From an uncultured Clostridiaceae bacterium (lineage in GTDB: Bacteria; Bacillota; Clostridia; TANB77; CAG-508), in NCBI GenBank assembly GCA_946998225.1, contig CAMPYH010000003.1:100149-164148 (forward strand): a DNA stretch of 64,000 bases, in the 5' to 3' direction. This document shows positions 56,101-63,766 of the stretch, piece by piece. The position numbers were made by a program, and so were the translations under genes. Under the pieces are notes generated by a model. The model saw nothing but the letters and a program-made list of their open reading frames with translations. It was not told the DNA's origin and did no database searches. Numbering within the stretch: position 1 is the stretch's first letter; each line of letters starts with the position of its first letter.

Positions 56101-56496
56101 CTATCTCTTAGAGAATTGTGGAGCTTTTCTAGCTTTTTTAAGACCATATTTCTTTCTTTCTTTAGATCTTGGATCTCTAGTAAGTAGTTTATGTGGTTTT
56201 AATATTTCTCTATTTGCAGGATCTAATTCAAGAAGTGCTCTTGCAATTCCGTGTCTTGTAGCTCCAGCTTGTCCTGAGATTCCGCCACCTTCTACTTTAA
56301 CTTCTATGTCTAATTTTCCTAAATTATTTGTTACTTTAAGTGGTTCTTCTATTAAGTTTATTAATAGTTTAGATCTAAAATATTCTAGAGCTTCTTTACC
56401 ATTTACAGTAATATTTCCTTTTCCAGCTCTTATTCTTACTCTAGCAACAGAAGCTTTTCTTCTTCCTGTTCCTAAAAAATCTTTAGTCTTATCCAT
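56101..56496 (-). CDS. rpsI: 30S ribosomal protein S9
   Basis: A 131-aa protein with DFLGTGRRKASVARVRIRAG at the start, GGGISGQAGATRHGIARALL near 67-86, and the conserved basic tail SKERKKYGLKKARKAPQFSKR, whose terminal KR reaches the P-site tRNA. The start is the ATG at 56496, after GGAGG, giving a TAATG overlap with the rplM stop. Confidence 0.97.
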   Translation of the reverse strand: MDKTKDFLGTGRRKASVARVRIRAGKGNITVNGKEALEYFRSKLLINLIEEPLKVTNNLGKLDIEVKVEGGGISGQAGATRHGIARALLELDPANREILKPHKLLTRDPRSKERKKYGLKKARKAPQFSKR

Positions 56497-56936
56497 TATT
56501 TTACCTCCCATACTATTGGTGTTTGAGCTTCATGATCATGATTTTCATCTTTATATACTCTTAATTTTTTGATTTGAGCTCTACCTAATTTTGTATGAGG
56601 AATCATTCCTTTAACAGCTAACATTATTGCTCTTTCTGGATATTTTTCCATCATTTGTTCTGCTGTTAATTCTTTCATTCCACCAATATATTCTGAATGT
56701 CTTCTGTAAATTTTATTTTGTAATTTATTTCCACTAAATTCAACATCTTGTGCATTGATTATTATTACATAATCTCCCATATCCATATGTGGAGTAAATT
56801 CAGGTTTAATTTTACCTCTTAATATATCTGCTGCTGCTGTAGCTACTTTACCTAATCTTTTTCCTTTAGCATCAATGATATACCATTTTCTTTCTATATC
56901 TGCTTTTTTAGGAGTATAAGTTTTATTGTTTTCCAT
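56496..56936 (-). CDS. rplM: 50S ribosomal protein L13
   Basis: A 146-aa protein: RKWYIIDAKGKRLGKVATAA, DMGDYVIIINAQDVEFSG, and AVKGMIPHTKLGRAQIKKLRVY are the family motifs. It is paired with rpsI as in most bacteria. Its start lies inside the end of rplS, which is unusual as rplS normally ends the trmD operon; here the two ribosomal operons are fused. Confidence 0.97.
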   Translation of the reverse strand: MENNKTYTPKKADIERKWYIIDAKGKRLGKVATAAADILRGKIKPEFTPHMDMGDYVIIINAQDVEFSGNKLQNKIYRRHSEYIGGMKELTAEQMMEKYPERAIMLAVKGMIPHTKLGRAQIKKLRVYKDENHDHEAQTPIVWEVK

Positions 56937-57486
56937 CTTCTTCTCCTTTCACTTCTTCAGTTTTTTCTTCTTTTACTTCTTCAGTTTCTTCTTTTTCTGC
57001 TTTTTTAGTTTCTGCTTCTATAGCATTACCTTTTTTGTCTGCTTCTACAGATTCTTCAATTTCTACAGCTTCTGCTTCTGCTTCAGTTTCAGGGATATAT
57101 ACCTCTGATTCTTTAACAACTATTTCTTCATTTTTAATTCTAGCTGTAATATCCATTTTTGTTTTAGCTCTTTTACCTTCTCTATCTCTTAGATAGTATA
57201 GTTTAGCTCTTCTTGCTTTACCAACTCTTACAAGTTCTACTTTTTCTATTAATGGTGAGTGAACTAAGAATGTTTTTTCAACACCAATACCATATGAAAT
57301 TCTTCTTACTGTAAAAGTTTTATTAACGCTTCCACCTTGGATAGCAATTATTGTACCTTCGAAAACTTGTATTCTTGATTTGTTTCCTTCTGTAATTCTA
57401 ACATGTACTCTTACTGTATTACCAACTTTTAATACTGGTATTCTATCTTTCATATTTTCATGTTCTATTGCATTAATTACGTCCAT
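56923..57486 (-). CDS. rplS: 50S ribosomal protein L19 with long acidic tail
   Basis: A 187-aa protein. Residues 1-115 are standard L19 (MDVINAIEHENMKDRIPVLK, SRIQVFEGTIIAIQGG, GIGVEKTFLVHSP, KARRAKLYYLRDREGKRAK). The remaining 70 or so residues are an extension dominated by Glu, Ala and Lys. The ATG at 57486 was chosen since L19 begins MD-I and AAAGG lies upstream. It overlaps rplM. The tail is direct observation; its role is unknown. Confidence 0.95.
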   Translation of the reverse strand: MDVINAIEHENMKDRIPVLKVGNTVRVHVRITEGNKSRIQVFEGTIIAIQGGSVNKTFTVRRISYGIGVEKTFLVHSPLIEKVELVRVGKARRAKLYYLRDREGKRAKTKMDITARIKNEEIVVKESEVYIPETEAEAEAVEIEESVEADKKGNAIEAETKKAEKEETEEVKEEKTEEVKGEEDGKQ

Positions 57487-57528
57487 AACTTTTCCTTTCA
57501 TTATATTTTTCTGTTCTTTTAATTTATT

Positions 57529-58257
57529 TTATTTTAAATTTTCTAAATATTTTATATATTCTAAATCTTCTTTTGTAAGTTTATTTTCTTTGATTGCCTT
57601 TTCAAGCAAATCTTTTCTTCTTTCAAATGTAATTTTAATTGATTCTTGTCTTCTATATTTGTTTATATTTTGATGATTTCCTGAAAGTAATATTTCCGGA
57701 ACTTTCATATCCTCAAATACTTCTGGTTTTGTGTATTGTGAGTATTCTAAAAGTCCATTTTCAAAACTTTCTTCTTCTAAGGATTTATCTGATATAACTC
57801 CATTTATATTTCTAGATATTGCATCTACAAGTACCATACAAGGAATCTCTCCTCCGGATAAAACATAATCTCCTATAGATATTTCTTCATCTACATATTT
57901 TTGTATAAATCTTTCATCTATTCCTTCATAATGTCCTGCAATAAAAGTAATATTTTCTTTTTTAGAAAGCTCTTTTGCCATTTTGTTATTAAATGTTTTA
58001 CCTTTTGGACTTAGATATATTACATAAGTATCTTTTTCAATACTATCTAGAGTCCTTTTTAAAACATCTGGTTTTATTACCATTCCAGCACCACCTCCAT
58101 ATGGAGTATCATCTACATGATTGTGCTTATTTTGGCTAAAGTCTCTAATATTTACTATATTAATATTTATTATGCCTTCTTCTTTTGCTCTTTTTAATAT
58201 GCTTTCATTTAATGCAGTAAACATTTCTGGGAAAAGTGTTAATATATTATATTTCAT
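57529..58257 (-). CDS. trmD: tRNA (guanine-37 N1)-methyltransferase TrmD
   Basis: A 242-aa SPOUT methyltransferase that methylates G37 to prevent frameshifting. It begins MKYNILTLFPEMFTALNESI. DDTPYGGGAGMVIKPD lies near 50, the knot YLSPKGKTFN near 87 and GHYEGIDERFIQKYVDEEIS near 112, and GDYVLSGGEIP follows. It overlaps rimM by 11 bases. Confidence 0.96.
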   Translation of the reverse strand: MKYNILTLFPEMFTALNESILKRAKEEGIININIVNIRDFSQNKHNHVDDTPYGGGAGMVIKPDVLKRTLDSIEKDTYVIYLSPKGKTFNNKMAKELSKKENITFIAGHYEGIDERFIQKYVDEEISIGDYVLSGGEIPCMVLVDAISRNINGVISDKSLEEESFENGLLEYSQYTKPEVFEDMKVPEILLSGNHQNINKYRRQESIKITFERRKDLLEKAIKENKLTKEDLEYIKYLENLK

Positions 58258-58762
58258 CTAAATTTCCTAAATTTACTATCATTTTATTATTTTCAATATC
58301 TACTGTTTTTACATATTGTTTAATAGCTGGTATAAGTATTTCTTTATCTAAAGTTTTAATTACATATACATCTGTATTAAGTTCTAAAACTTCTTTTAAT
58401 ATTCCAATGTGATTGCCTTTTTCATCATAGACATCAAGTCCTATCAAATCTTTTATATACCATTCATTTTCGCTTAAAGGATTAAATTCTTTTAATTCAG
58501 AATTTTTGATATATATATTATAGTTTTTTAGCTTTTCCGCTTCATTTATATCTTCAATACCTTTTAAGTTTAATATTACTTGGTTTTTAGACTCTTTTAT
58601 TTCTACAATCTCATATTTAATATATTCATTACCGTTTTTAGATAAATATATATATGGATATTTTTGTATATCTAAAAGTTTTTCTGTATATACATTTGCT
58701 TTTAAAAGTCCTTTTAAAGCATGTGTATTTACTATTTTTCCTATATTAATATATTCTTCCAT
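58247..58762 (-). CDS. rimM: 16S rRNA processing protein RimM
   Basis: A 171-aa 30S maturation factor. The N-terminal barrel starts YINIGKIVNTHALKGLLKANVYT and the PRC domain contains NEWYIKDLIGLDVYDEKGNHIG near 97-118 and ILIPAIKQYVKTVDIEN. It starts at the khpA stop and overlaps trmD. Confidence 0.92.
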   Translation of the reverse strand: MEEYINIGKIVNTHALKGLLKANVYTEKLLDIQKYPYIYLSKNGNEYIKYEIVEIKESKNQVILNLKGIEDINEAEKLKNYNIYIKNSELKEFNPLSENEWYIKDLIGLDVYDEKGNHIGILKEVLELNTDVYVIKTLDKEILIPAIKQYVKTVDIENNKMIVNLGNLDEI

Positions 58763-59052
58763 TATATTTTATCTTTCTTTGGTTTTGTTTTAGATTTATC
58801 TTGTCTAGGATTAAATTTAATATATATTCTTTTTTTCTCTTTAGGTAAAGATTTTGCAAGTTCTCTTATGCTATTTGCAATCTTACCACTTCTACCTAAT
58901 ATTTTAGCTATTTCACTTTCGTCAACAGTTATATTGTAATTTATTTTACGTTCTTCTTCTTTTTTTTCGATACTAAATTTGTCTTCATCTATATAGTTAA
59001 CTATTAAGAATTTTATAAATTCATCTGTATCATTTAAATTTACATTATCCAT
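58762..59052 (-). CDS. khpA: KH-domain RNA-binding protein KhpA
   Basis: A 96-aa protein in the usual place between rpsP and rimM. The KH core includes AKILGRSGKIANSIRELAKS with a GRSGK variant of the GxxG loop. KhpA with KhpB binds RNA and influences cell elongation in Bacillota. The C-terminal 15 residues are strongly basic. It overlaps rimM by one base. Confidence 0.88.
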   Translation of the reverse strand: MDNVNLNDTDEFIKFLIVNYIDEDKFSIEKKEEERKINYNITVDESEIAKILGRSGKIANSIRELAKSLPKEKKRIYIKFNPRQDKSKTKPKKDKI

Positions 59053-59054
59053 AA

Positions 59055-59420
59055 CTAAGCTTCCTCAGTTGTTTCTTCTGCTTCAGTTTCAGCCTCAGCT
59101 TCTTCTGCTTTTTCTTCTTCAACTATTTCTGCTTTTGGTGCTTCTTTAACATATTTTGCTTTTGTTTTCTTTTCGAATTTTCTTTCACCTTTAGCAATTT
59201 CAATCATCTTTTTAGCTGAATCAGTTGGTTTTGCTCCTTTTTTTATCCATTCTTCAGTTTTTTCTAAGTCTAAAACTACAACAGATGGTTTTTGTAAAGG
59301 ATCATATGTTCCTATTTTTTCAATAATCTTACCAGATCTAGCTTTTTTAGAATCTGCTACAACTATGTGGTAAAAAGGACTATTTTTCTTTCCAACTCTT
59401 TTTAGTCTTATTTTAACCAT
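59055..59420 (-). CDS. rpsP: 30S ribosomal protein S16 with acidic tail
   Basis: A 121-aa protein. Residues 1-85 are canonical S16 (MVKIRLKRVGKKNSPFYHIVVADSK, IEKIGTYDPLQKP, WIKKGAKPTDSAKKMI). About 25 Glu/Ala/Thr residues follow as a tail. It follows ffh by 11 bp, matching the ffh-rpsP order of Bacillota. Confidence 0.96.
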   Translation of the reverse strand: MVKIRLKRVGKKNSPFYHIVVADSKKARSGKIIEKIGTYDPLQKPSVVVLDLEKTEEWIKKGAKPTDSAKKMIEIAKGERKFEKKTKAKYVKEAPKAEIVEEEKAEEAEAETEAEETTEEA

Positions 59421-59431
59421 GTACTCCTCCT

Positions 59432-60763
59432 TTAAAATTTTCCATTTTTCATTTTATTTAATAGTTTTTGTGCATCTTTTGGATTTTTAATTTCCTTCAT
59501 CATCTTTTGTGTCATTTCAAATGTTTTAATAAAGTTATTTATTTCTTCAACTGTATGTCCAGAACCTTTTGCAATTCTTTTTCTTCTTGACGCATTAAGA
59601 ATTTTATGGTTTTTTCTTTCTTCGATTGTCATTGAATTAATTATATCTTCTACTTTATACATTTCCTTATCGTCTATGTCTATGTTTCCTAATGATCCAA
59701 GTCCTGGAATCATTTTAAGTATTGAAGATATAGATCCAAGTTTTTTCATCTTTTTTAATTGGTCTAAATAATCGTTTAAATCGAAGTTTTGTTTTTTAAA
59801 TTTCTCTTCAAGTTTTTTTGCTTCTTCCTCAGAATAAAGATCCTCTGCTTTTTCAATTAAAGTAAGAACATCTCCCATTCCTAAAATTCGTTCTGCCATT
59901 CTATCTGGGTGAAACTTTTCAAGATCACTCATCTTTTCACCAACACTTGCAAACTTTATAGGTTTACCTGTTACCTCTTTAATAGAAAGAGCAGCACCTC
60001 CACGAGTATCAGCATCAAGTTTTGTAAAAATTATACCTGTAAGATCAATTTTTTCTCCAAATGTTTGTGCAACATTTGCAGCATCTTGTCCAGATAATGC
60101 GTCCATAACAAGTAATGTTTCTGTAGGCTTTAAATTTTCTTGTAAGTTTTTAAGCTCATGCATTAAATCTTCATCAATATGAAGTCTTCCTGCTGTATCT
60201 ATTAGTATTGTGTCACACATTTTAGAATACGCTTCATTAACTGCAAGTTTTGCTATTTTAACTACATCTTTTGTTTCTCTGTTTGAATATACTGGGATAT
60301 TTAATTCTCTACCAAGTATTTCAAGCTGATCAATCGCTGCAGGTCTATACACATCACATGCTACAAGCATAGGTTTTTTACCTTGTTTTCTAAGATAATT
60401 TCCAAGTTTACCTATAGCTGTTGTTTTACCTGCACCTTGAAGTCCTACAAGCATTATTACTGTTGGAGGTTCGTTTGAAAACTTAAGTTCTTCATTTTCT
60501 CCACCAAGTATATTTGTAAGTTCATCTTTAACTATTTTAATTACTTGTTGGCCAGGTGTTAAAGATTTTAAAACATCTTCTCCTAAAGCTTTTTCTTCTA
60601 TTCTAGATATAAAAGTTTTAACTACTTTAAAGTTTACATCTGCCTCAAGAAGTATAAGCTTTATATCTCTTAATGTTTCTTTTAAATCTTTTTCAGATAT
60701 TCTAGCCTTGCCAGATAATTTTCTAATAGCCTCCTGGAATTTTCCAGATAGTCCTTCAAACAT
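59432..60763 (-). CDS. ffh: Signal recognition particle protein Ffh
   Basis: A 443-aa SRP54 GTPase. The N domain is followed by G1 GLQGAGKTTAIGKLG near 107-121, DTAGRLHIDEDLM near 191, TKLDADTRGGAAL near 248, and a methionine-rich M domain from about 300. The C-terminus carries RRKRIAKGSGHTVEEIN near 383. It binds signal sequences and 4.5S/SRP RNA for co-translational targeting. Its gene overlaps ylxM. Confidence 0.97.
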   Translation of the reverse strand: MFEGLSGKFQEAIRKLSGKARISEKDLKETLRDIKLILLEADVNFKVVKTFISRIEEKALGEDVLKSLTPGQQVIKIVKDELTNILGGENEELKFSNEPPTVIMLVGLQGAGKTTAIGKLGNYLRKQGKKPMLVACDVYRPAAIDQLEILGRELNIPVYSNRETKDVVKIAKLAVNEAYSKMCDTILIDTAGRLHIDEDLMHELKNLQENLKPTETLLVMDALSGQDAANVAQTFGEKIDLTGIIFTKLDADTRGGAALSIKEVTGKPIKFASVGEKMSDLEKFHPDRMAERILGMGDVLTLIEKAEDLYSEEEAKKLEEKFKKQNFDLNDYLDQLKKMKKLGSISSILKMIPGLGSLGNIDIDDKEMYKVEDIINSMTIEERKNHKILNASRRKRIAKGSGHTVEEINNFIKTFEMTQKMMKEIKNPKDAQKLLNKMKNGKF

Positions 60764-61098
60764 TATTCCTCCATAATTTCTTTTAACTTGTTTTTTAGTT
60801 TTTTAATAGCTTCTTTATTAACCTCATTTTTAGAAAGTTCTAGATCCATTTCTTCAAATACTTTAGATGCTTTAATTTTTTTATCTAATAATCCAAGTTT
60901 TGATTCATAATCTAAAAGATTCTTTTCACCATTTTTAATATTATCTCTTGCTGCTTGTCTAGATATTCCGTATTCATCTGCAATTTCAGCTAAGGATAAA
61001 TCCTGGTTATAATAGAGGTTTAAAACATTTTTTTGTTTTTCAGTGATTAAGTCTTTGTATATTTCCAAAAGCATGCTTAATCTAACTATTTCGTTCAT
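60763..61098 (-). CDS. ylxM: YlxM, SRP-associated helix-turn-helix protein
   Basis: A 111-aa protein with the sigma-70 region-4-like HTH: LYNLYYNQDLSLAEIADEYGISRQAARDNIKN is recognisable in residues 23-54, starting LYYNQDLSLAEIADEYG. It always neighbours ffh in Bacillota and modulates SRP. The ATG at 61098, after AAAGGGG, is preferred over the GTG two codons earlier. It is the first gene of the ffh-rpsP-khpA-rimM-trmD-rplS-rplM-rpsI unit. Confidence 0.9.
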   Translation of the reverse strand: MNEIVRLSMLLEIYKDLITEKQKNVLNLYYNQDLSLAEIADEYGISRQAARDNIKNGEKNLLDYESKLGLLDKKIKASKVFEEMDLELSKNEVNKEAIKKLKNKLKEIMEE

Positions 61099-61261
61099 TT
61101 GCACCCCTTTTGCTGTAATGCACTTTTACTTTACACTACTTTTAGGGAATTGTCAACGTTTTAAGCCAGTTTTTTTGCATTTTTATTTAACCTTTTCCTT
61201 CTTTTACTTTATATTTTTTAAAATTTATGGTATTCTAATATAACTTGAAAGTGAGAGAAAT

Positions 61262-62557
61262 ATGAAAATATCTGAATATGGTTTAACACCAGTAAAAATA
61301 AAGAAAACAGAAGAATTATTTAAAGCACAAAAACACTTAATAGATTCAGGACAATTAATACAATATGCATCTGGAGTTTTTGGGCTTAATTTAGTTCCTA
61401 AAAAAACATTAACTAATCTAACTAATTTAATACGTAATATATTAGATAAAAAAGGACTTATTGAATTAGAACTACCATTACTTCAACCAAAACACCTTTG
61501 GGAAGAATCTGGTAGATACCAAAACTATATAGAGTCTGAAACAATGCTTGTTACACAAACTAATCAAGGAGAATTTTGTTTAGCACCAACAGCAGAAGAA
61601 GCCATAGTTGAACTTGCTAAATACAATCTATTCTCACATAAAAACTTACCTGTAACATATTACCAAATAGGAGAAAAGTTTAGAAACGAAATACGTAATA
61701 GAGGTTTCATGTTTAGAGGAAAATCTTTCCTTATGTTTGATGCATATTCTTTTGCAAAAGACAAAGTATCTAGTGAAGAAATATATAGAAATATACGTGA
61801 AGCATATCTAGAAATATTTAAAGCATTGAATATGCCTGTTATGCCAATTGCAGCAGACCCAGGACAAATTGGTGGATCTATTTCTGAAGAGTTTATGCTA
61901 ATTTCTCCACTTGGCGAAGATACAATCCTTTATGATGAGAAACATAAAATAGGACTTAACACAGAAATATTAGAATATCCTAATTATGAAGAGATACTTA
62001 AAGAAAGATACCAAATAGAAGATATTAAAGATTTTGAAAAAGTAAAATCAATAGAATTAGGACACATATTTAATCTAGGACAAAAATATTCTAAGTCTAT
62101 GAATTTCACATTTACAGATGAAAATGAAGAAGCAAAATATTTTGAAATGGGATGTTACGGTATTGGTGTCACAAGACTTCTTGCAACAATTTATGAATAC
62201 TTTGCAATAAAAAATGATGAAGGAGATTTAGTTTCACTATACCTACCAGAACAAATAGCTCCTTTCCTTGTACAAATAGTATATAGCGACAAAAGAAAAG
62301 ATGAAGCACACAATCTATACAATGAATTAGAACAAAACAAAATTGAATCAATACTAGATGATAGAGACGACAAAACTTCATTTGGAGCTAAAATAAACGA
62401 AGTTAAAACATTTGGAACACCATATCTTGCAATACTTGGAGATAAGAATCCAGATATAATTGAACTTGAAAATATTAAAACAAAAGAAAAACAAACACTA
62501 AATAAAAATGAATTTATTAATTTCTTTAAAAATATATTAGATAATAGATTATGCTAA
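61262..62557 (+). CDS. proS: Prolyl-tRNA synthetase without editing insertion
   Basis: A 431-aa class II synthetase. Motif 2 is YYQIGEKFRNEIRNRGFMFRGKSFLMFDAYSF (key residues F-R-E, R-G). The sequence between motifs 2 and 3 is too short to hold the about 180-residue INS domain that hydrolyses Ala-tRNA-Pro in most bacterial ProRS. Motif 3 is GCYGIGVTRLLATIYEYF near 296, and the anticodon domain is about 335-430. Such short forms occur in alphaproteobacteria and some reduced genomes. It is divergent from ylxM and has a weak GTGAGAG ribosome binding site. Confidence 0.93.
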   Translation: MKISEYGLTPVKIKKTEELFKAQKHLIDSGQLIQYASGVFGLNLVPKKTLTNLTNLIRNILDKKGLIELELPLLQPKHLWEESGRYQNYIESETMLVTQTNQGEFCLAPTAEEAIVELAKYNLFSHKNLPVTYYQIGEKFRNEIRNRGFMFRGKSFLMFDAYSFAKDKVSSEEIYRNIREAYLEIFKALNMPVMPIAADPGQIGGSISEEFMLISPLGEDTILYDEKHKIGLNTEILEYPNYEEILKERYQIEDIKDFEKVKSIELGHIFNLGQKYSKSMNFTFTDENEEAKYFEMGCYGIGVTRLLATIYEYFAIKNDEGDLVSLYLPEQIAPFLVQIVYSDKRKDEAHNLYNELEQNKIESILDDRDDKTSFGAKINEVKTFGTPYLAILGDKNPDIIELENIKTKEKQTLNKNEFINFFKNILDNRLC

Positions 62558-62620
62558 TATATAAAAAGAAAAATAGAATAAAAAAATAAGGAAAAGAAAA
62601 AGAAAAAACAAATAAATATA

Positions 62621-62652
62621 AAAACAGAGGAAAACAACTTTCCTCTGTTTTT
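62621..62652 (+). terminator. Terminator after proS
   Basis: A 13-bp stem (AAAACAGAGGAAA / TTTCCTCTGTTTT) with a 6-nt loop and T residues on the plus strand, about 65 bp past the proS stop codon. Confidence 0.85.
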
Positions 62653-62671
62653 CAATACATTAGCTTAAAAA

Positions 62672-62740
62672 TAAAAAAAGAAAGGAGGGCGAGCCATGCT
62701 CCCTCATCTCTTTTGACCAAAATGGTGCGTGATTGGCTCG
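62672..62740 (-). ncRNA. GC-rich structured RNA candidate with alternative pseudoknot, ending in a terminator
   Basis: This stretch is far more GC-rich than its surroundings. On the minus strand a bulged 8-bp hairpin at 62685-62705 (GAGG-GAGC / GCTC-gc-CCTC, loop ATG) is followed by a run of T residues, a good terminator. In addition, CGAGCCA (62690-62696) and TGGCTCG (62734-62740) form a perfect 7-bp pair that crosses the hairpin, so a pseudoknot or switch is possible. An ACCA/TGGT mini-hairpin lies between. Upstream at about 62760-62820, AACCA-GAAG pairs with CTTC-TGGTT. No reading frame is seen. Together with the repeat-like element at 62844-62872 it could be a tracrRNA-type transcript on the minus strand. 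Confidence 0.5.
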
Positions 62741-62843
62741 AAATTTACCACCTCTTTCTAACCAGAAGTTTATAACCCACAATAGATATTATCAATTCCT
62801 TCATTCTTCTTTTGGTTATATCTTATGATTTAAATAATAATCA

Positions 62844-62872
62844 AACCTTAAATTAATACACACTTCTCAAAC
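62844..62872. repeat. Solitary CRISPR repeat-like (anti-repeat) element
   Basis: These 29 bases match positions 8-36 of the array repeat at 27 of 29 positions (AACC, mismatch, then TAAATTAATACACAC, mismatch, TCTCAAAC). The first seven repeat bases are not conserved. It lies about 900 bp left of the array. It can be read as a tracrRNA anti-repeat, a degenerate terminal repeat, or a solitary repeat of phage origin. If crRNAs come from the plus strand, a minus-strand tracrRNA running into the terminator at about 62680 is consistent. If crRNAs come from the minus strand, the element is the same sense as the repeats on that strand. Confidence 0.75.
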
Positions 62873-63202
62873 CAATATCATAACAAGACGTTCCCACGCA
62901 GAATGAGAAGTTGTAGTTCTATGAGCAGTGTGTAATATTTTCTCTCCGTTTAATAAACCGTATAATTCTCTTATTACAACTATTTCGTTTTTCCCATTTC
63001 TTCTAGGTAAAGAATAACCGAATTTAGTATGAGTCCATAGTTTTTCCTCATTAATAGCTAAAATGTGCTTCACTAAATTTTTCTGCCATTTTTGTGCCTT
63101 TCTTCCAGATTTTTCATATATCTCTATTGCTTTTTTATACAGGCTTTTTTTATATGGCAAAATTACTGATTGAGTTGGAGTTTGATTTCCAATTTTAGGC
63201 AT
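62867..63202 (-). pseudogene. Truncated phage terminase large subunit (N-terminal fragment)
   Basis: A 111-residue fragment starting at ATG 63202 with AAGGAGGAG just upstream. It contains QKWQKNLVKHILA, the ATPase P-loop-like YSLPRRNGKNEI near 64-75, and GEKILHTAHRTTTSHSAWER near 88-107, all typical of the start of large terminases (normally 450-600 aa). The frame then stops at a TGA that lies inside the CRISPR repeat-like element. The nuclease and most of the ATPase are missing. This is phage debris whose breakpoint coincides with the repeat-like element. Confidence 0.8.
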
Positions 63203-63221
63203 ATGCTCCTCCTTCAATCAT

Positions 63222-63249
63222 AAAAAAACAAGCCTTTTACAAGACTTGT
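63222..63249 (-). terminator. Terminator upstream of the terminase fragment
   Basis: Stem ACAAG/CTTGT plus an inner CTT/AAG across one mismatch, followed by seven T residues on the minus strand. It would end transcription coming from the acidic gene at 63.4-63.7 kb. Confidence 0.55.
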
Positions 63250-63438
63250 AGCACTTATAATAAGTACTGTGAAAATAATTAGCGACTACTTTTCGTTTAA
63301 TATATCTCTTTAGCTATTCATTAAACACTTTTCACCATTTAAAGATTTACTTATTAATTTTTCAACATAAAGAGAATAGTTGAAACTAATTAATAATACT
63401 TACTAATTATCTTTACACTACTTAATAGTAGTGTTATT

Positions 63439-63723
63439 TTATATTATTCCATGTTCTTTTAAAATTTTTATAAAATGTGCATCCCACTCATCAAAATAAT
63501 CTTCTTGTACTTCTGCTAACCCACAATCCATATTTTCACAATAATCGTCTATATAAAGCATTAATTTAACAGTAAATTTATCATCTTCATAATCAACTGG
63601 TAAAGCAGATTGAAAAAATATATAAAATTCAATTTTTTCTTCATTTGTATAATATTTATACCCTTCTGTAAAATATTGTTTTATACAATTTATATATCTT
63701 TCAAAATTTTCTTTTGCTTCCAC
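63439..63723 (-). CDS. Small acidic protein next to the CRISPR array, unknown
   Basis: A 94-aa protein with many more Asp/Glu than Lys/Arg residues and many aromatics (KQYFTEGYKYYTNEEK, YIDDYCENMDCGLAEVQEDY). No domain is recognised. The start is GTG at 63723, with AGGAG seven bases upstream; the longer open frame runs into two CRISPR repeats and is not coding. It is 43 bp from the first repeat and beside phage terminase debris. It could be phage-derived, and an inhibitor or immunity protein is conceivable but unsupported. Confidence 0.6.
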   Translation of the reverse strand: MEAKENFERYINCIKQYFTEGYKYYTNEEKIEFYIFFQSALPVDYEDDKFTVKLMLYIDDYCENMDCGLAEVQEDYFDEWDAHFIKILKEHGII

Positions 63724-63766
63724 TTTTGTTCTCCTATTCTTATGGGTTCTATTAAGTATTATATTT

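Larger units (their letters stand above)
62558..62866. other. Gene-free region right of proS
   Basis: About 309 bp without a protein gene. It holds, in order, the proS terminator, the GC-rich foldable element, an AT-rich stretch with further complementary arms, and the CRISPR repeat-like element. It marks the border between housekeeping genes and the accessory right end. Confidence 0.6.

Noticed and set aside
62685..62740. HDV-like self-cleaving ribozyme
   Set aside because: The crossing helices suggest a pseudoknot, but the P3 hairpin and the expected catalytic core order are missing and a normal terminator explains part of the fold.
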